64,000 nt of DNA, taken from the NCBI GenBank assembly GCA_963971425.1, contig OZ020514.1, positions 19,937,406-20,001,405 of the forward strand, written 5' to 3'. This document shows, piece after piece, positions 42,629 through 54,204 of the stretch. The stretch is from Bryoerythrophyllum caledonicum. Lineage: Eukaryota > Streptophyta > Bryopsida > Pottiales > Pottiaceae. The position numbers and the translations under genes are program-made. Numbering within the stretch: position 1 is the stretch's first letter; each line of letters opens with the position of its first letter. A model generated the notes under the pieces. That model worked only from the letters and a program-made list of their open reading frames with translations. It did no database searches and was not told where the DNA came from.

Positions 42629-43799
42629 TTACAATTGTATAAAGACAGAAAATTTTGTAAATGTTCATTTTTGTACTCCCATTTTTTGTTAATATTACAG
42701 TGCTCAGCGAGCACTTGAGCTCGGCTCGAGCTAAACTGCTTGACATCTGACGACTCTGCCTTGTATCAATGTCCTATGTGTTCATCAACTGATAGTTTGA
42801 ATTGTTGAATCTTCCAGATTAAAATTTTGGTGATGACTCGATCGCTTACCCAATCATAGAAAAGGTCATCCAAAGTGCAGTCTCAATCGTAGAAGAGGTC
42901 GTCCAAGATTTGGTTGTGCTCGTAGAAGAGGTAAATCTTGATTCTACTGTCTCCAAGCCACCTCTTCTTGTCCACGTGTCGAGCCCTCAAATGGTTGGGG
43001 AACACTTGGAACCTCTTGGCAACATGCACGGTTTGTTGCACTCTACAGCAACTGAACCCCCTTCGGAGTAAAGGGCTTTTGTTGCACTCTACAGCAACTG
43101 CACAATCAACCATGGATTATTTGACCATGATAGTGGACGACGGAGTTGTTGAAAGCCTTATTGCTCACGAGCCAATTCATGATAGGATCAACTCCCCTTT
43201 GCCATAGTGGCCTCGTTCAGTTCCAAGGTCTCCGCTTTTGAATCCGGGTAGTTGTACTCCTGCAAAGCGTATTCTTTATGACGGTTTAAGGGATGCTCAT
43301 TACCCACGCTCGTCACGGTGCATTTTATGCTCACCTCCTAGTTATTACACTATTGAGTCGGTTTTTGCCTAGGCAATCTTGGTTCGTTGTTGAGCTGCAT
43401 TGCACTCATGTAATTTAGCTTCATTTGAGCTCATATTTTTTTTCGATGGATGATAAACGTGCTGTGTGAATGTACCCTTCAGCATTTTAGCTCCATTCGA
43501 CCTAAAGTGCACTTGGATGGATCTTAATGATACAGTTTTTATGTGTGCCGTGTAGGAGTATTCGACCTAAAGTGTATTTGTTTGGATTGTATGTGGCACC
43601 TATTGTGCAGGAACCATTTGGAAAACGTCGCAGCCCCCGCATTCTCTCAGAAAATACTGCTAGAAACAAATGGTCTCTTACAAATCCCACCCGTTGCGAC
43701 TCGCTGCCCAAATCAAACATTGATGAGTTGCATAGGCGGGCTTTGCAACGTCTTCTAGTCAGTCCATTAATGCAAGAGAATGGCGCAACATGGACTTAG
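42629..43799 (+). pseudogene. Possible C-terminal exons of the same gene
   Basis: After an intron containing another palindrome (42710-42741), readable blocks are SIVEEVVQDLVVLVEEVNLD, then YLTMIVDDGVVESLIAHEP and PLLNPGSCTPAKRILYDG in another frame. An exon after TTGTGCAG at about 43610 reads EPFGKRRSPRILSENTARNK and SNIDELHRRALQRLLVSP. The sequence between has degenerate AGCTC/GACCTAAA palindrome remnants at about 43420, 43490 and 43559. A 20-bp direct repeat TGTTGCACTCTACAGCAACT occurs at about 43033 and 43079. No domain is recognised. Confidence 0.35.
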
Positions 43800-44142
43800 C
43801 AACCTCAAAGGACTTTTTGAAGACGCGTATAGAGGCTTATGGAGGAACTCCTTAGACAATTTAATCAATGATAGGACGATTGTGTTTTGCCTTGAGGTAA
43901 ATGAGTGTTGTGTATGGCTTTCTTTCATGAAGTTTTGAATAAAGCTTGGATTAATGGCATATGCTTCTTTTACCGTTACCAACTTTTTGGACATTCGGCT
44001 AATTTTGTCCCTCCATGGAATGAAATATAGTATTCTCGGTACATTGTCTCTATGCTTTGCACCTACAAATGTCTATTTATATTGATATTTCAAAGATCAT
44101 ATATCTTTAAAGTCATGGAAATCTCCCAATATAACAAATATG
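43800..44142. other. Spacer before the second MULE transposase exon
   Basis: No coding block is supported. It ends in a plausible splice acceptor, GGTGTTAG, at 44142. Confidence 0.4.
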
Positions 44143-45166
44143 GTGTTAGATGTGGCCTGAACGTGATGGCATTGACGGGGCTAAGATATTTCTTTGCCTA
44201 TGGCATTTGCGCAAGGCCTGGCTTGAGAAAGCTATGCAAAAAATCAAGGCCAACTACCTACGTACTTACATTTTGAAGGGTTGTTTCGATTTAATGTACG
44301 AGACTGGAATTCTCGAGGGCAAAACTACAGTGCAGAATTCCAGGGCCAGGTTCCTTCAGTTGCAAAATAAGAATGGAGACGGAGTTAAGACTTTCTTTAA
44401 CTATTTTGAAAAGACTTGGATTTCAAAACTCGATATGTGGATTAGAGGGTTTAGAAGTATTCTACATACAAATCAAGATACAAATGCCGTTGTGGAGAGC
44501 TATCATGCTAATCTAAAGTCCATATTGTCTACTTCAAGGCAGAAGTTTAACGGCCGTCGCGTGGACTGGTTGATACACTACCTAGTCAAGGATGTCCTCA
44601 CTCACTTTTGGTACCCAGTTCTGTGCAAGAACGGCATTGCGTACGTGGCGAGTGAGACGAACTTTCCAATGGTTTGGATGGTAGCAAGCCCTAACACAGA
44701 CGAGGCTCATTGTACGTGTCCTCTAAGGATGCGGAGGAATATTTGCAAACACGTTGTGAAGGTGTTTAAGCTCATCAATGTCGGTGTGCAGGACACGACC
44801 AACGTACGGTAGGCTGGAACTCTACGGGGTATCATTGCTAAGGAAAGAATTCCTGCTGGCATGGATCCTCCTAAGGCGGGCGGACTACACGACGCGACAC
44901 ATACCCAATGTAAATATGCCAGAGAAATGGATACATCGAATCCGCAAAAACAAATGGCGGATATCATGTCCGCTTGGGCTCATCTCCAGGACTTTGTTAT
45001 TCAGAATGAAGACTTGGGGGGACATTTGTTGGCTAGCCTCAATGAATTGAAGGGCAAGGTCTCAAGCTTGAAGGCAAGAGCTGATGTTGGCCTCCTACAT
45101 CCAGCATCTCAAGCATCGTTTCATTTTAATGAAGGGAGTAATACCAAAAGGCGATTCAAAGCTTGA
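44143..45166 (+). pseudogene. Last exon of a second MULE transposase
   Basis: It begins MWPERDGIDGAKIFLCLWHL directly after an acceptor-like AG, at the same protein position as the last intron of the transposase at 6944-9964 (there EVWPHSHLFLCLWHV). It keeps the catalytic-Glu motif NAVVESYHANLK and the SWIM finger CTCPLRMRRNICKH. A TAG at 44810-44812 interrupts the frame, which then runs to a C-terminus with VGLLHPASQ. Earlier exons with the first two catalytic Asp residues are not found in front of it, so this is a fragment. Confidence 0.78.
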
Positions 45167-46534
45167 AGTGAATTAGGTGGGCATAAGTCTGGGTCGTCCA
45201 TTAGGCTAGGTAGACGGCGAACAGGTGGGTCATATGAGGTTCTCGGTTTAACAGAACTATACATTAGTTCTTGAACTATGTGACAAGAGTCATTGAGGAC
45301 TATACTTGCATTGTTAATGGAATTTCTCATGCTTTCCATATACTTCGTGTATGTTGGTTAATTATATCTATGGGACTATTATGTTTGTTAAACTAGTGTC
45401 CAATTGGACTTACCCTCCAAATGGGATAATCCCTCTCCATCTATTTTTTTTATTTTGATTAAATGTTTTAAAGGATTGCCCCTGATTTCGATAATTACAT
45501 ATTCTAAAAATAACTAACTACTAAAAAAACTTGTCCATCACTCACCCTCTCTTACTATCCCTCTCTTCCTTACTCTCCCTCCCTTACTCTCCCTTTCTAC
45601 CTTACTCTCCCTCCCTTACTCTCCCGTCACTTGTTTTTATTTTATTTCTATTTTACTCTCCCCTCCTTCTCCCTTTCTATCTCATATTTATTTTTGGTTA
45701 AAAAAATTAAGATTGCCCCTTATTTGAATAATATGTTTCCTCTAAAAATAATAATCTACTCTATAGATAAATCCATCACTCTCCCTCTCTTCTTTATTCT
45801 CCCTCTCACTTTATTCCTTATTATTTTTTCTTTTTTTTACTGTCCCTCTCCCTATCTCTCTCACTTTTTTTTTGGTAATTATTTCTTATTGTGCCTTCCT
45901 TCTCCAGTTTTTTTTCAAATTTTAATTTTGAATTGTTTTTTTGGATTATCCCTGATGTCAACATTAGTGTACTATATATAAATGTGAAAAAAACTCTAGA
46001 CATTTGATTCCTTCTTTGCTTTTATGAGTTGTCCCTTGCTCCTTCCCTCTTTATATCATTCAGTCCAACATCAATGCTTTACATTATTTGGGGTGGGATT
46101 AAAGAGTTGACGCCAGGTTAAAGGCAAATCTAGTCGGCCTTCCATCCAACCCCGGGCCTTCCATCATATATGAGATTTTTCTTTCTAGCAAAGAGTATTC
46201 ACTTCCTTGGACATTGTCTATATAATTGTCAAATCAAGGTTCAAGGAGTGACTACGTGCACAAAAATGGAAATATAAAGGGAACATAATTATAAAATGTA
46301 GTGAGAGATGAACACCACTCATTGTAAATAGTTTTTTTTTCAATAAGTGGAAATAATTTAAAAAACTATAAATACATAGCCATAATATAATGTAGACTAA
46401 GTTTCTTTTATGTGGCGTGAACGGGAATCATAAGTACACCTGCACTAGAGCACGCGTAACTTCAAAACATATAAATGTACCTCCATATTTACAATGGCTA
46501 ACCAAAAAATAAAATGGAGGAAATCTCTAGACTT
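45167..46534. other. AT-rich, pyrimidine-tract region without a gene
   Basis: Between about 45540 and 45860 there are repeated CTCCCTCCCTTACTCTCCC-type tracts on the plus strand. Two blocks are similar to each other (ATAATCCCTCTC..., about 45420-45640 and 45700-45860). No coding region. Confidence 0.5.
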
Positions 46535-48087
46535 CTACGTAGCATGGCACTTCGTCACAATGACATGACCATCTACATCAATAGAGACATCGTGGCAAAC
46601 TGTGGCCAGGGCAACCTTGGAGGTGACTTCCGGATGACCTACGGAAGGAGCTGCAGAGGCCAAAGCAGTTGTGGACGTCTCAGCCACGAAGGCCACTTTG
46701 GAGGGGCACGCTGCCAAAGCCGGCGCGGAATGGGCTGTTGTGCCGAGGGCAACTTTGGGCATCGGAGCCACGAAAGTCAATTCGGAGGGGCACGCTGCCG
46801 AGGATGGCACGGGAGGGGCTGCAGCGGCCAGGGCAGCTGTGGACGTTGCAGCCACTAAGATCACTTCGGAGAGGCACGCTGTCGGGGTTGGTGTGGGAAG
46901 GGTTGATGTGCCCAGGGCAGTTGTGGACATGGCACCCACCAAGGTTATTCTGGAGGGGAACTCTGCTTCCTCTGCACACCCAATTGCTCCTACCAAAATG
47001 TCCTTCGCTACGCCCATGGCCTCCGCATACGGGTCACTTGTCGCCTGGAATGAGCTGGGTAGCTGAGCTTCCATGGAGCTCGTGAATTCCGCCTGCTCGT
47101 CGTCAACTATGATCTTTTTCAGCTTCGCATGCTAGGCTGCAACACTAGCCACCATCAAATCTTTGTACACGAGCTACAACCTCTCCTAGATACCTTCTGG
47201 CCGCACACCCGTAGCCTCTACGGAATTTAGAGCATAGCTCAGTGAGATATTCTCACGCAAAAGGAGGACATGCTCAAACTGTGGACTCTCCACTAGCATC
47301 ACAACCGGCCCATCTTTCACCCGAAACTTCCGGAGCTCATGGGCCATATTAGCATGCAACATGTCGGAGCACACAAACATAGATGTTGCCCTCCGCCAGT
47401 GGATATATTCACTACGGAGTTCGGAGGTAATGTCCCACATCTCCAACGCATCTCGCAAAGCGATGAAATCCGATCCAGTGGTTTCTATGTCTGGAAAGTA
47501 AATCTTCCACATGCGGACGAGTTCACGCATGGCAAAGAACACGTGAGACACCGGACCATCCACAGTTCCATTTGCCGATAATCCATGAACGGGACACGAC
47601 ATGGGCACCGTGCAGCCATTGACATTGCACAAATGCAACTTCAAGGCGCGTGCATATAGTGGCGGTGTGACATCCAACTTCCCGAGCTGCTCTCATCTAA
47701 CATCCACAATGTCAACTCATCAAATTCCACGTCAGAATGCAAAAACAGACGCTCTATGACCGGTGGAATCGGTAACAAACTAAAGACAAGAAAGAGTGGG
47801 GACCATGCCCACTGACTACTCTCCAACTCGATGGCCACGCGATGATCATATGCACCAATCAAATGAGCTATGTATGCACTTCTCCCTTCCGTGATCTCTT
47901 CAACCTTCGAGTTGTAATTAAGCCGCCGGTCTTTGTAAGTAAACACCTCGTCGTGGTGGAGGTAGAACTTCTCAATCTTCTCTTCCATCAATGCCTCCGT
48001 CTGCCTCATGAATACGTCTTTACAGCAATCGATGGCATCCAGATCACGGGTGGAAATCAAATTCTCCAAAACCAGAAACTGACACAT
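46535..48087 (-). pseudogene. Unrecognised protein gene with alanine-rich tandem repeats
   Basis: Minus-strand frame 48087-47690 (MCQFLVLENLISTRDLDAID, YKDRRLNYNSKVEEI) shifts near 47690 into a second frame, 47677-46535, with stops after ATGVRPEGI and nearby. The second part contains LKLHLCNVNGCTVPMSCPVH, FFAMRELVRMWKIYFPDIET, then four 28-residue repeats built on CPSEVTLVAAMSTTALG. I do not recognise the family. Given its surroundings it is probably a transposon gene. Confidence 0.4.
46620..46965. repeat. 84-bp coding tandem repeat, four units
   Basis: The units encode PSRITLVGAMSTTAL, LSEVILVAATSTAAL, PSELTFVAPMPKVAL and PSKVAFVAETSTTAL, each followed by a proline/alanine-rich linker, giving a 28-residue period. 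Confidence 0.75.
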
Positions 48088-48293
48088 GAATGTTTATCTA
48101 CAAGAAGTGTTTTGTGTTAAACACATTTGAAAATAGGTGATGCGGCCACTTACAGGGAGTTGTAAGTTGCACTGGACTGCTCCCAAAGCATGAAAAATTA
48201 TCTTTGGCAATCGTCCTCCACCGTGCAATGCCCGCAGCGTGGCAACGGGCCTCTCCAAATCGTTCAACTCCTCTAAGGGAATAACATCACATG

Positions 48294-49286
48294 TCAACTT
48301 AACAAGCAAATAATAGGAGCCGCAGGTAGGGCATCGGGATCCAAATCTGGATTCACATCTGGAAACCTTTGCTCCGCATTTCCAATGATCTTTGCAAGCT
48401 CTTGGGCCCTAGCGTCGCTTGCCCGCCCACGTGGAAGGTTGGGCAGAAAGCCATCTACTATGTGGCCACAATGGAGACTATCCGGGGCAGGTCCTCTAAA
48501 CAACGGATTGTCCGGCGCTAAACTGTCCGGCACATGTCCGGCATAATCTAGACTTTGGCGCGAGGGGATGTCCTCTGGGATGCGGTGTGACTAAAGTGGG
48601 TCATTGGCAGTCAATTGAAGTTGAATTGGAGCACCTACCGGATCAACAAGAGAACCATCTAGAGGTGCGTGAGCATGATTGCTAGAATTGGGAGGCTACG
48701 TCCCCCCGGGTGGGGCTGTGGCTACTATAGGAACACACTAGGAAGCTGTGCCTTGAAGATTTCTCTACGATGCAGAGGGTGTGGTTGTGGCCGCTGTAGG
48801 AGCACGCTACTGCTTGGTAGTTGTTGATGGAGTTCCGGCCTAGCTAGCTTCACCGCTGCCATCTCCCTTCCACTTGAGCCCTCTGCCTTTATGCTGCGAA
48901 CTCTGCCCTTCACTCTGACTAGCAGCCATCAGATCCGCAATAGAGATGCTTGGGTTGGCTAGAGGAAGAAAACTCAAGTGAATTCCTGGGCTTTGTTTTT
49001 GCTTAGGTCCATCGTCCTGCCGAGAGCTAAGAACCTCAATCGGAACTGAAAGTGTTGGAGGGGTCGGGCTAGTACATGTGCCCTTCGTCCACTTCGATAT
49101 CTTTCCGGTCATCACGAAAGGAATCAGGATGTAGTACTTTTGGAAAACTTCACGGGCCTCTTTGTTGCCATGAACTCCACGAGAAGGATAGATCTTCAAG
49201 TCCTCAAGTTGCTTGTAATCCAGTACACAAATCAAGTATAAATAAGGCACTATAGTACAATAGAAATATGGAAGAAATTTGTTCAA
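48294..49286 (-). pseudogene. Decayed coding blocks upstream of the alanine-repeat gene
   Basis: Minus-strand blocks include LKIYPSRGVHGNKEAREV and KYYILIPFVMTGKISKWT (49200-49090), a low-complexity serine/glutamine stretch, and ARAQELAKIIGNAEQRFPD (about 48420-48350). They may be N-terminal exons of the gene at 46535-48087. No family is recognised. Confidence 0.3.
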
Positions 49287-49960
49287 GTGTAAATTGGTCT
49301 ATGTATAAATTGATGAAATGAAACATGCAGTACTGGAGTAACATGGCCATAGATTCTCTCGAACCGTTCAATCACAGTGGGCATGATGATAGAGGTTGGC
49401 AATAGTCTTCGAGAACCAAATCTGAATTTAAAAAAATCCTAAATCAGAAACCCTACCTGTGAACTAACTCATAGTACCACCCTAAAATTCCCTTGCCTAC
49501 CCTAAACCTTGAACTAAAACAAACCGAAGCAATGTTATTGTGGCCATGGAAGGTGGTACTCGGCCTGCATCATTTGGTGTGGCCTGGTCACGGTGGAGCA
49601 GCACTTTGTGGAGATGGCGGTGATGCACAAACTGGCCTGCTGCTACTAAGGGCACAAAAGGGTTGACAAGGATTTATCAATCATCATAGAGTATGAAAAA
49701 ATAAAAAGTCAATAAAACATGGAAAAGGTATGGGAGAAATGTAAGAGACTAAAAGAAAAAACCACAAAACTGTGACATGGAGAAAGAACAGAAGCTTACC
49801 TGGTCAAGCCTAACCCTCCATGGCTGAGCGCTCCACCCAATGGCCACGGAACTTCTAAGTCCTGGAGCCTAAACCTTAATTTTAGGTAGCCATCGCCCTC
49901 GACCTATTGGCGATCGCCGTCACCCTCACCTTCATCGCGCTCTTCCTTGCCCTACTTGTG
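49287..49960. other. No gene seen
   Basis: Mixed sequence with no convincing frame, repeat or splice pattern. Confidence 0.4.
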
Positions 49961-49979
49961 CTCAACCTCGCTCAAGTCG

Positions 49980-50510
49980 TGCTCGCCCTCGCCGATTGCG
50001 TTGTGGCTTCCGCTCCGGATCACTTAAACTAGGGTGTGGCCATTGCTGGAACGACCTAAGTGCGGTGGCGGTGGCGGTGGCCCTCCTCTGCCCGCGACCA
50101 TGCTTCACCCTCACCGTTGTCGCGCTCTTCTTCGCCCTCGCCCAAGTCGCACTCGCCCTCGACAATCGCGTAGTGGCTCCCGCGCTCCGGATCACTGAAA
50201 CTGTGGTGTGGCCATTGCTAAGGTTGAGCTAAGTGCGTTGGCCGCAACGCTCGCCTCCTCTGTCCGTGGTTGCTCTAACTGTCACCCTTGTCGCGCTCGC
50301 CCTCGTCCTAGTCGCGCTCGCCCTCCCCGATCGTGTTGTGGCTCCCGCGCTCCAAGTCAGTCAAACTGGAGTGCGGCCATTGCCCTCGTCGCGCTAAGTG
50401 CGCTGGCCGTGGCGCTATCGCTCCTATGTCCGCGGTCGCCGCTCTTCCCCTCCCTCGTTGCGCTTTTCCTCGCCCTTATCGCGCTAAGTGCGCTGGCCGT
50501 GGTGGTTTAG
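49980..50510. repeat. About 168-bp tandem repeat, three units, GC-rich
   Basis: Three successive units share CGCCCTCGCCGATTGCGTTG, TGGCTCCCGCGCTCC, a TGTGGCCATTGC segment and CTAAGTGCGCTGGCCGTGG. They start near 49986, 50154 and 50321. Open frames through it are by-products of its composition. Confidence 0.7.
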
Positions 50511-50571
50511 CTTGCACCCTAAAACCTGCTCCCATCCTCTTCCTCCAATACTCCTCTCCCTAAATCCTCAA

Positions 50572-50765
50572 CAGCAAACCCTAAATCCTCACCTCAACGG
50601 ACTCAACAAAGGTAGCAAAGAGCAATGCCTAATCCTTTGCCTCAATGCACCCAACAAAGGCACCATAAAACAAAGCCTAAACCTTCATCAAAATGCACCC
50701 AACCAAGGTAGCAAGAAGAATACCCTAACCCAAACACACAATGCACACTACCTAGCCTGCAAGAA
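50572..50765. repeat. About 57-bp degenerate tandem repeat
   Basis: Four imperfect copies around CAATGCACCCAACAAAGG and GCCTAAACCTTCAT. Confidence 0.6.
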
Positions 50766-51239
50766 GCACACCCCAACCTCCAAACTCTATACGGCATCAA
50801 TGTCTACGGCGGTTGTGGCAGCGGACGTCAAGGTGTCAAGATCTGAAAAGGCTGCTACATTAGTCTGGGTCAGAATTGACGAAGGGTGGGTTGCCCGGCT
50901 CAGGGAAGGACGGGCTGGCTTAGAAAAAAGATCGGGCTTGAGCATGGAAGGTCGGGTTGCTGGGTGGGCGGTGGAAAGAATGGGTTGCCGGGCGGGCGCC
51001 ATGGTGGCGGGTTAACTAGTTGGGCGAGTCGTGAAGGAGGGTCGGGGTTGAGGCAGCTATCCTAGCGAGGCTACAGCTTGGGCCAACGCTTGTCGGAGTG
51101 AATTAGCCAGATCCCAATTGAACAACATGTAGTCCAACATCCTATCTTATTGAATTTATGTTTGCAGTCCTTCCAAATCCTTCATCTTCATTACATCAAT
51201 GTACATACCTCCACCAGGGTTGTATTAAAATAGAAAATA

Positions 51240-51590
51240 GAAAATAATAATAATATTAATAATAGTAATATTGTTAATAGTAATAATAGTAATAATATTA
51301 ATAATATTAATGATAGTAATAATATTAATAATATTACTATTAATAATATTAATAATATTACTATTAATAATATTAATAATATTACTATTAATAATATTAA
51401 TAATATTACTATTAATAATATTAATAATATTACTATTAATAATATTAATAATATTACTATTAATAATATTAATAATATTACTATTAATAATATTAATAAT
51501 ATTACTATTAATAATATTAATAATATTACTATTAATAATATTAATAATATTACTATTAATAGTATTAATAATAATGAAATAAATAACAAA
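51240..51590. repeat. 24-bp AT-only minisatellite
   Basis: About ten exact copies of TATTAATAATATTAAT then AATATTAC occupy 51310-51565, flanked by less regular ATA/AAT repeats. The long hydrophobic frames across it are artefacts. Confidence 0.93.
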
Positions 51591-51674
51591 TATATAATTC
51601 ATTTTCAAAAAAATTGAGTGCCAACGAGTGCTAGACATTCAGCAATGAAATGATGATGGCAATTGCAAAAGCCA

Positions 51675-51687
51675 ACACAACATGACA
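51675..51687. repeat. SINE target-site duplication, left (ACACAACATGACA)
   Basis: Thirteen bases repeated exactly at 52040-52052, on the two sides of the SINE. Confidence 0.88.
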
Positions 51688-52039
51688 TAAAATAAGAATA
51701 AAAAGAACCCCAGTCTCCGAAGGAGTCCGGCATGAATATAGTGTTTTTTCATTCTCTTCACTAAGTATATGGCTACGGGACATAGGCTAGTGTAATAAAA
51801 CTACTCCCCCTTCTCGAGGGTAAACACTTTTCTGCACTAAGTGCTTCCCTACACTAATTGCCTCACAGACAACCAACATGTCATTTCCCCTAGGGGCTTC
51901 GTTGATCCCCATACAACGAGGCCTTGGGACCCCCCACCATAATTGGGTGGATTACGGTGGTAGACACCACGCCGGCAATAGGACTTGAACTCACAACAAC
52001 CTCACCGGTGTGCCATGATCCAAACCACTACACCAAGGC
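51688..52039 (-). mobile_element. tRNA-derived SINE, 352 bp
   Basis: On the minus strand it starts GCCTTGGTGTAGTGGTTTGG, with an A box TGGTGTAGTGG (52035-52025) and a B box GTTCAAGTCC (51990-51981), the internal RNA polymerase III promoter of tRNA genes. The tRNA-like head is followed by a non-tRNA body and an A/T-rich tail ending TTCTTATTTTA. A perfect 13-bp duplication flanks it, as expected of LINE-mediated insertion. A true tRNA is unlikely, as the 3' acceptor half is not complementary to the start. Confidence 0.85.
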
Positions 52040-52052
52040 ACACAACATGACA
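52040..52052. repeat. SINE target-site duplication, right
   Basis: An exact copy of 51675-51687, next to the head of the SINE. Confidence 0.88.
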
Positions 52053-52740
52053 CGTATTGAAGAGTCAACACTCCCTGATGGAAGCTTGGTAAATGAATGG
52101 AGCATCGCGCCACGACAAACGTCTGTTTAGTGAACTTGTATCTAGAGCATAGCAGAAGGTAGTTAAATGTGAAAACAACCCTGCGAAGTCCTACATTCAC
52201 TGTGACGAAAGAGAGCAATGAAGGGAGGCGTTTCTTGGAAATCGGATCTCCAACTTCTCGATCAGCATTTACCATCTTCCTCCATATTTTAATTTGAAAT
52301 TTAGAGCTCACATCATTAAACCATGTAAGGACTACAGTCACCACTAACAACCTCCAATATATAGATGGAAGGACAAATAAGAATGTGTTTGAAGGCACAA
52401 ATCTTCTATTTCTTCAAATTTCACACACTTACTTAAGCATACAATATAATGCTTACAAAAAGAAGTCCTATCTAAGAAACTAAAAAGAATAAATCCTAAA
52501 TCCTAAATGTGAATATTATATTTACATGTAAATCTCTACACATCCCACATTTATTACAACATGCAAGCACTAATTCAAAATTGAAAGTACATAAAATATC
52601 TTCATCGTCTTAGAAATGCATATTTTTTTTAACATCAACTTCTATACCTCAACATTTAAAAGATGGCTAAGCTTTGTGCTACAACACAATCTCTTCTATT
52701 CTCTTCTCAAATGGAACTTCAGATACTGCATTCTAGAGTT
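52053..52740. other. No gene seen
   Basis: AT-rich sequence. A minus-strand frame around 52398-51991 overlaps the SINE and shows no recognisable domain. Confidence 0.4.
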
Positions 52741-52912
52741 TCAAGACCACAAGCTCTATTTTACTTCATAGGGATTCTAGTTGGGAGAAACACCAGAAGT
52801 TCATTAGCACTTAATAAAGAATTGTATCAAGACCACAAGCTCTATTTTACTTCATAGGGATTCTAGTTGGGAGAAACACCAGAAGTTCATTAGCACTTAA
52901 TAAAGAATTGTA
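52741..52912. repeat. Perfect 86-bp tandem duplication
   Basis: The segment beginning TCAAGACCACAAGCTC at 52741 is repeated without visible change at 52827. Confidence 0.93.
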
Positions 52913-54204
52913 GTAGAGGTCGTAGACAAAATTTGGTTTGATTGAAGTTACAACTAGTAAATACAAGACACAATTGTATTATGAATTTCAAGATGTGATG
53001 CCTTATTCAAACACTTAACTTTATAAACCACTCTAATATCAAATGTCAACCCTTTAAAGCTTACGATGGTTGACTTTTGTGCTTTTGATGTTGTAACTTT
53101 CACAACAATCGCCTATTGTCTTCGCAACTTTTAGAACGCACTTGGAGCTCAAAGAGAACTTTCTAATGCATCCCCTTTGTCTCCAATCGATGCACGCATT
53201 GAGAAATTGCAGTGATTACTATGAAGTAGGATTGCGATGAATTGTACTTGCCGTGTAGATGATGTTTTGCATAATCTAATACCCTCATAGATTCTGTCAG
53301 CGGCACACAATCCACTTGGGCGGTAGAGGGTCAATTCTTCATGAAATGCTTGTCATTCACCTTCAAAATCATGATTTTCCTACTTCAATGAAAAATTTCT
53401 AGTCAACTGGGTGCATGTTGAGGGGAGGAGAGCGAACACAAGACGGACCTACACAAGCCAAGTATTCTCGATAATGCTGGTGGGGGAGGGGACTGAAAGT
53501 AGATGCGCATGAAGGCCAAATGGAGCGTTAGGTTCCTGATCTCGAGAAAAAAAAGTGTGGGTTGAGCTTCCAATAGCTAAACCAGTTCGGCGTGGACAGG
53601 AAACCCCCCACGCTCGGACTTACTACATGGGCTCATTTTTCTAACCCTCCCATTTTGGGGGGGTCAGAGGCTTTTTTTGGCTTTTTTTAAAACTTAATTG
53701 GGGCTACGGCCCCAATTTAGTGGAAAAGATCCCCCCCTTATTAAATTTAGGGCCCCATCCAAAAACAAAATAGGGGAGGCTATATTCCCATGCAATCCAA
53801 TTGCGTTCCTTGTACGTTTCCTGTGTGTTGCATGTGTGTTTTCTGTGTGTTTCCTATGTGTTGCCTGTGTGTTTCTTGTGAGTTCATTGTGCATTCTCCA
53901 GACATTCCCATCATGGTTCAAACGCGTGCCCACTGGTGACAAATTTATACTTTTCTAACTACTGTTGACTTAACTTTTAAAACTCGTAGCAGATGGGGCC
54001 CACCAATACTCGTTTGGTTCTCAATGGCCACGGATGTGCACACATGTGGATGAGCTTGTGCGGACCGATGATTGTGGACGCAAGTAAGGAGCCCTTCGTC
54101 ACGCCTAGGGCGAACTGACCCCCTCGTTGCTCCATAATGGGATGAACAGGAGGTCGTTCCCCTGGCTCTCTTCGTTGGCCCTTCCCAGGCCTGCCTCACC
54201 CGGC
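52913..54204. other. No gene seen; a GTGTGT-rich stretch
   Basis: Around 53815-53885 there are imperfect repeats of TGTGTGTTGCCTGTGTGTTT. Otherwise there is nothing I can name. Confidence 0.4.

Noticed and set aside
49962-50510. ORFs of 70-100 residues in a GC-rich stretch
   Set aside because: The region is a three-unit tandem repeat and the frames follow its composition.
51191-51638. Long hydrophobic ORFs on both strands (LLIVILLIL repeats), looking like membrane proteins
   Set aside because: They are translations of an AT-only 24-bp minisatellite and exist in several frames at once.
51981-52039. A functional tRNA gene
   Set aside because: It has A and B boxes but no paired acceptor stem, and it is the head of a 352-bp unit with its own target duplication, so it is a SINE.
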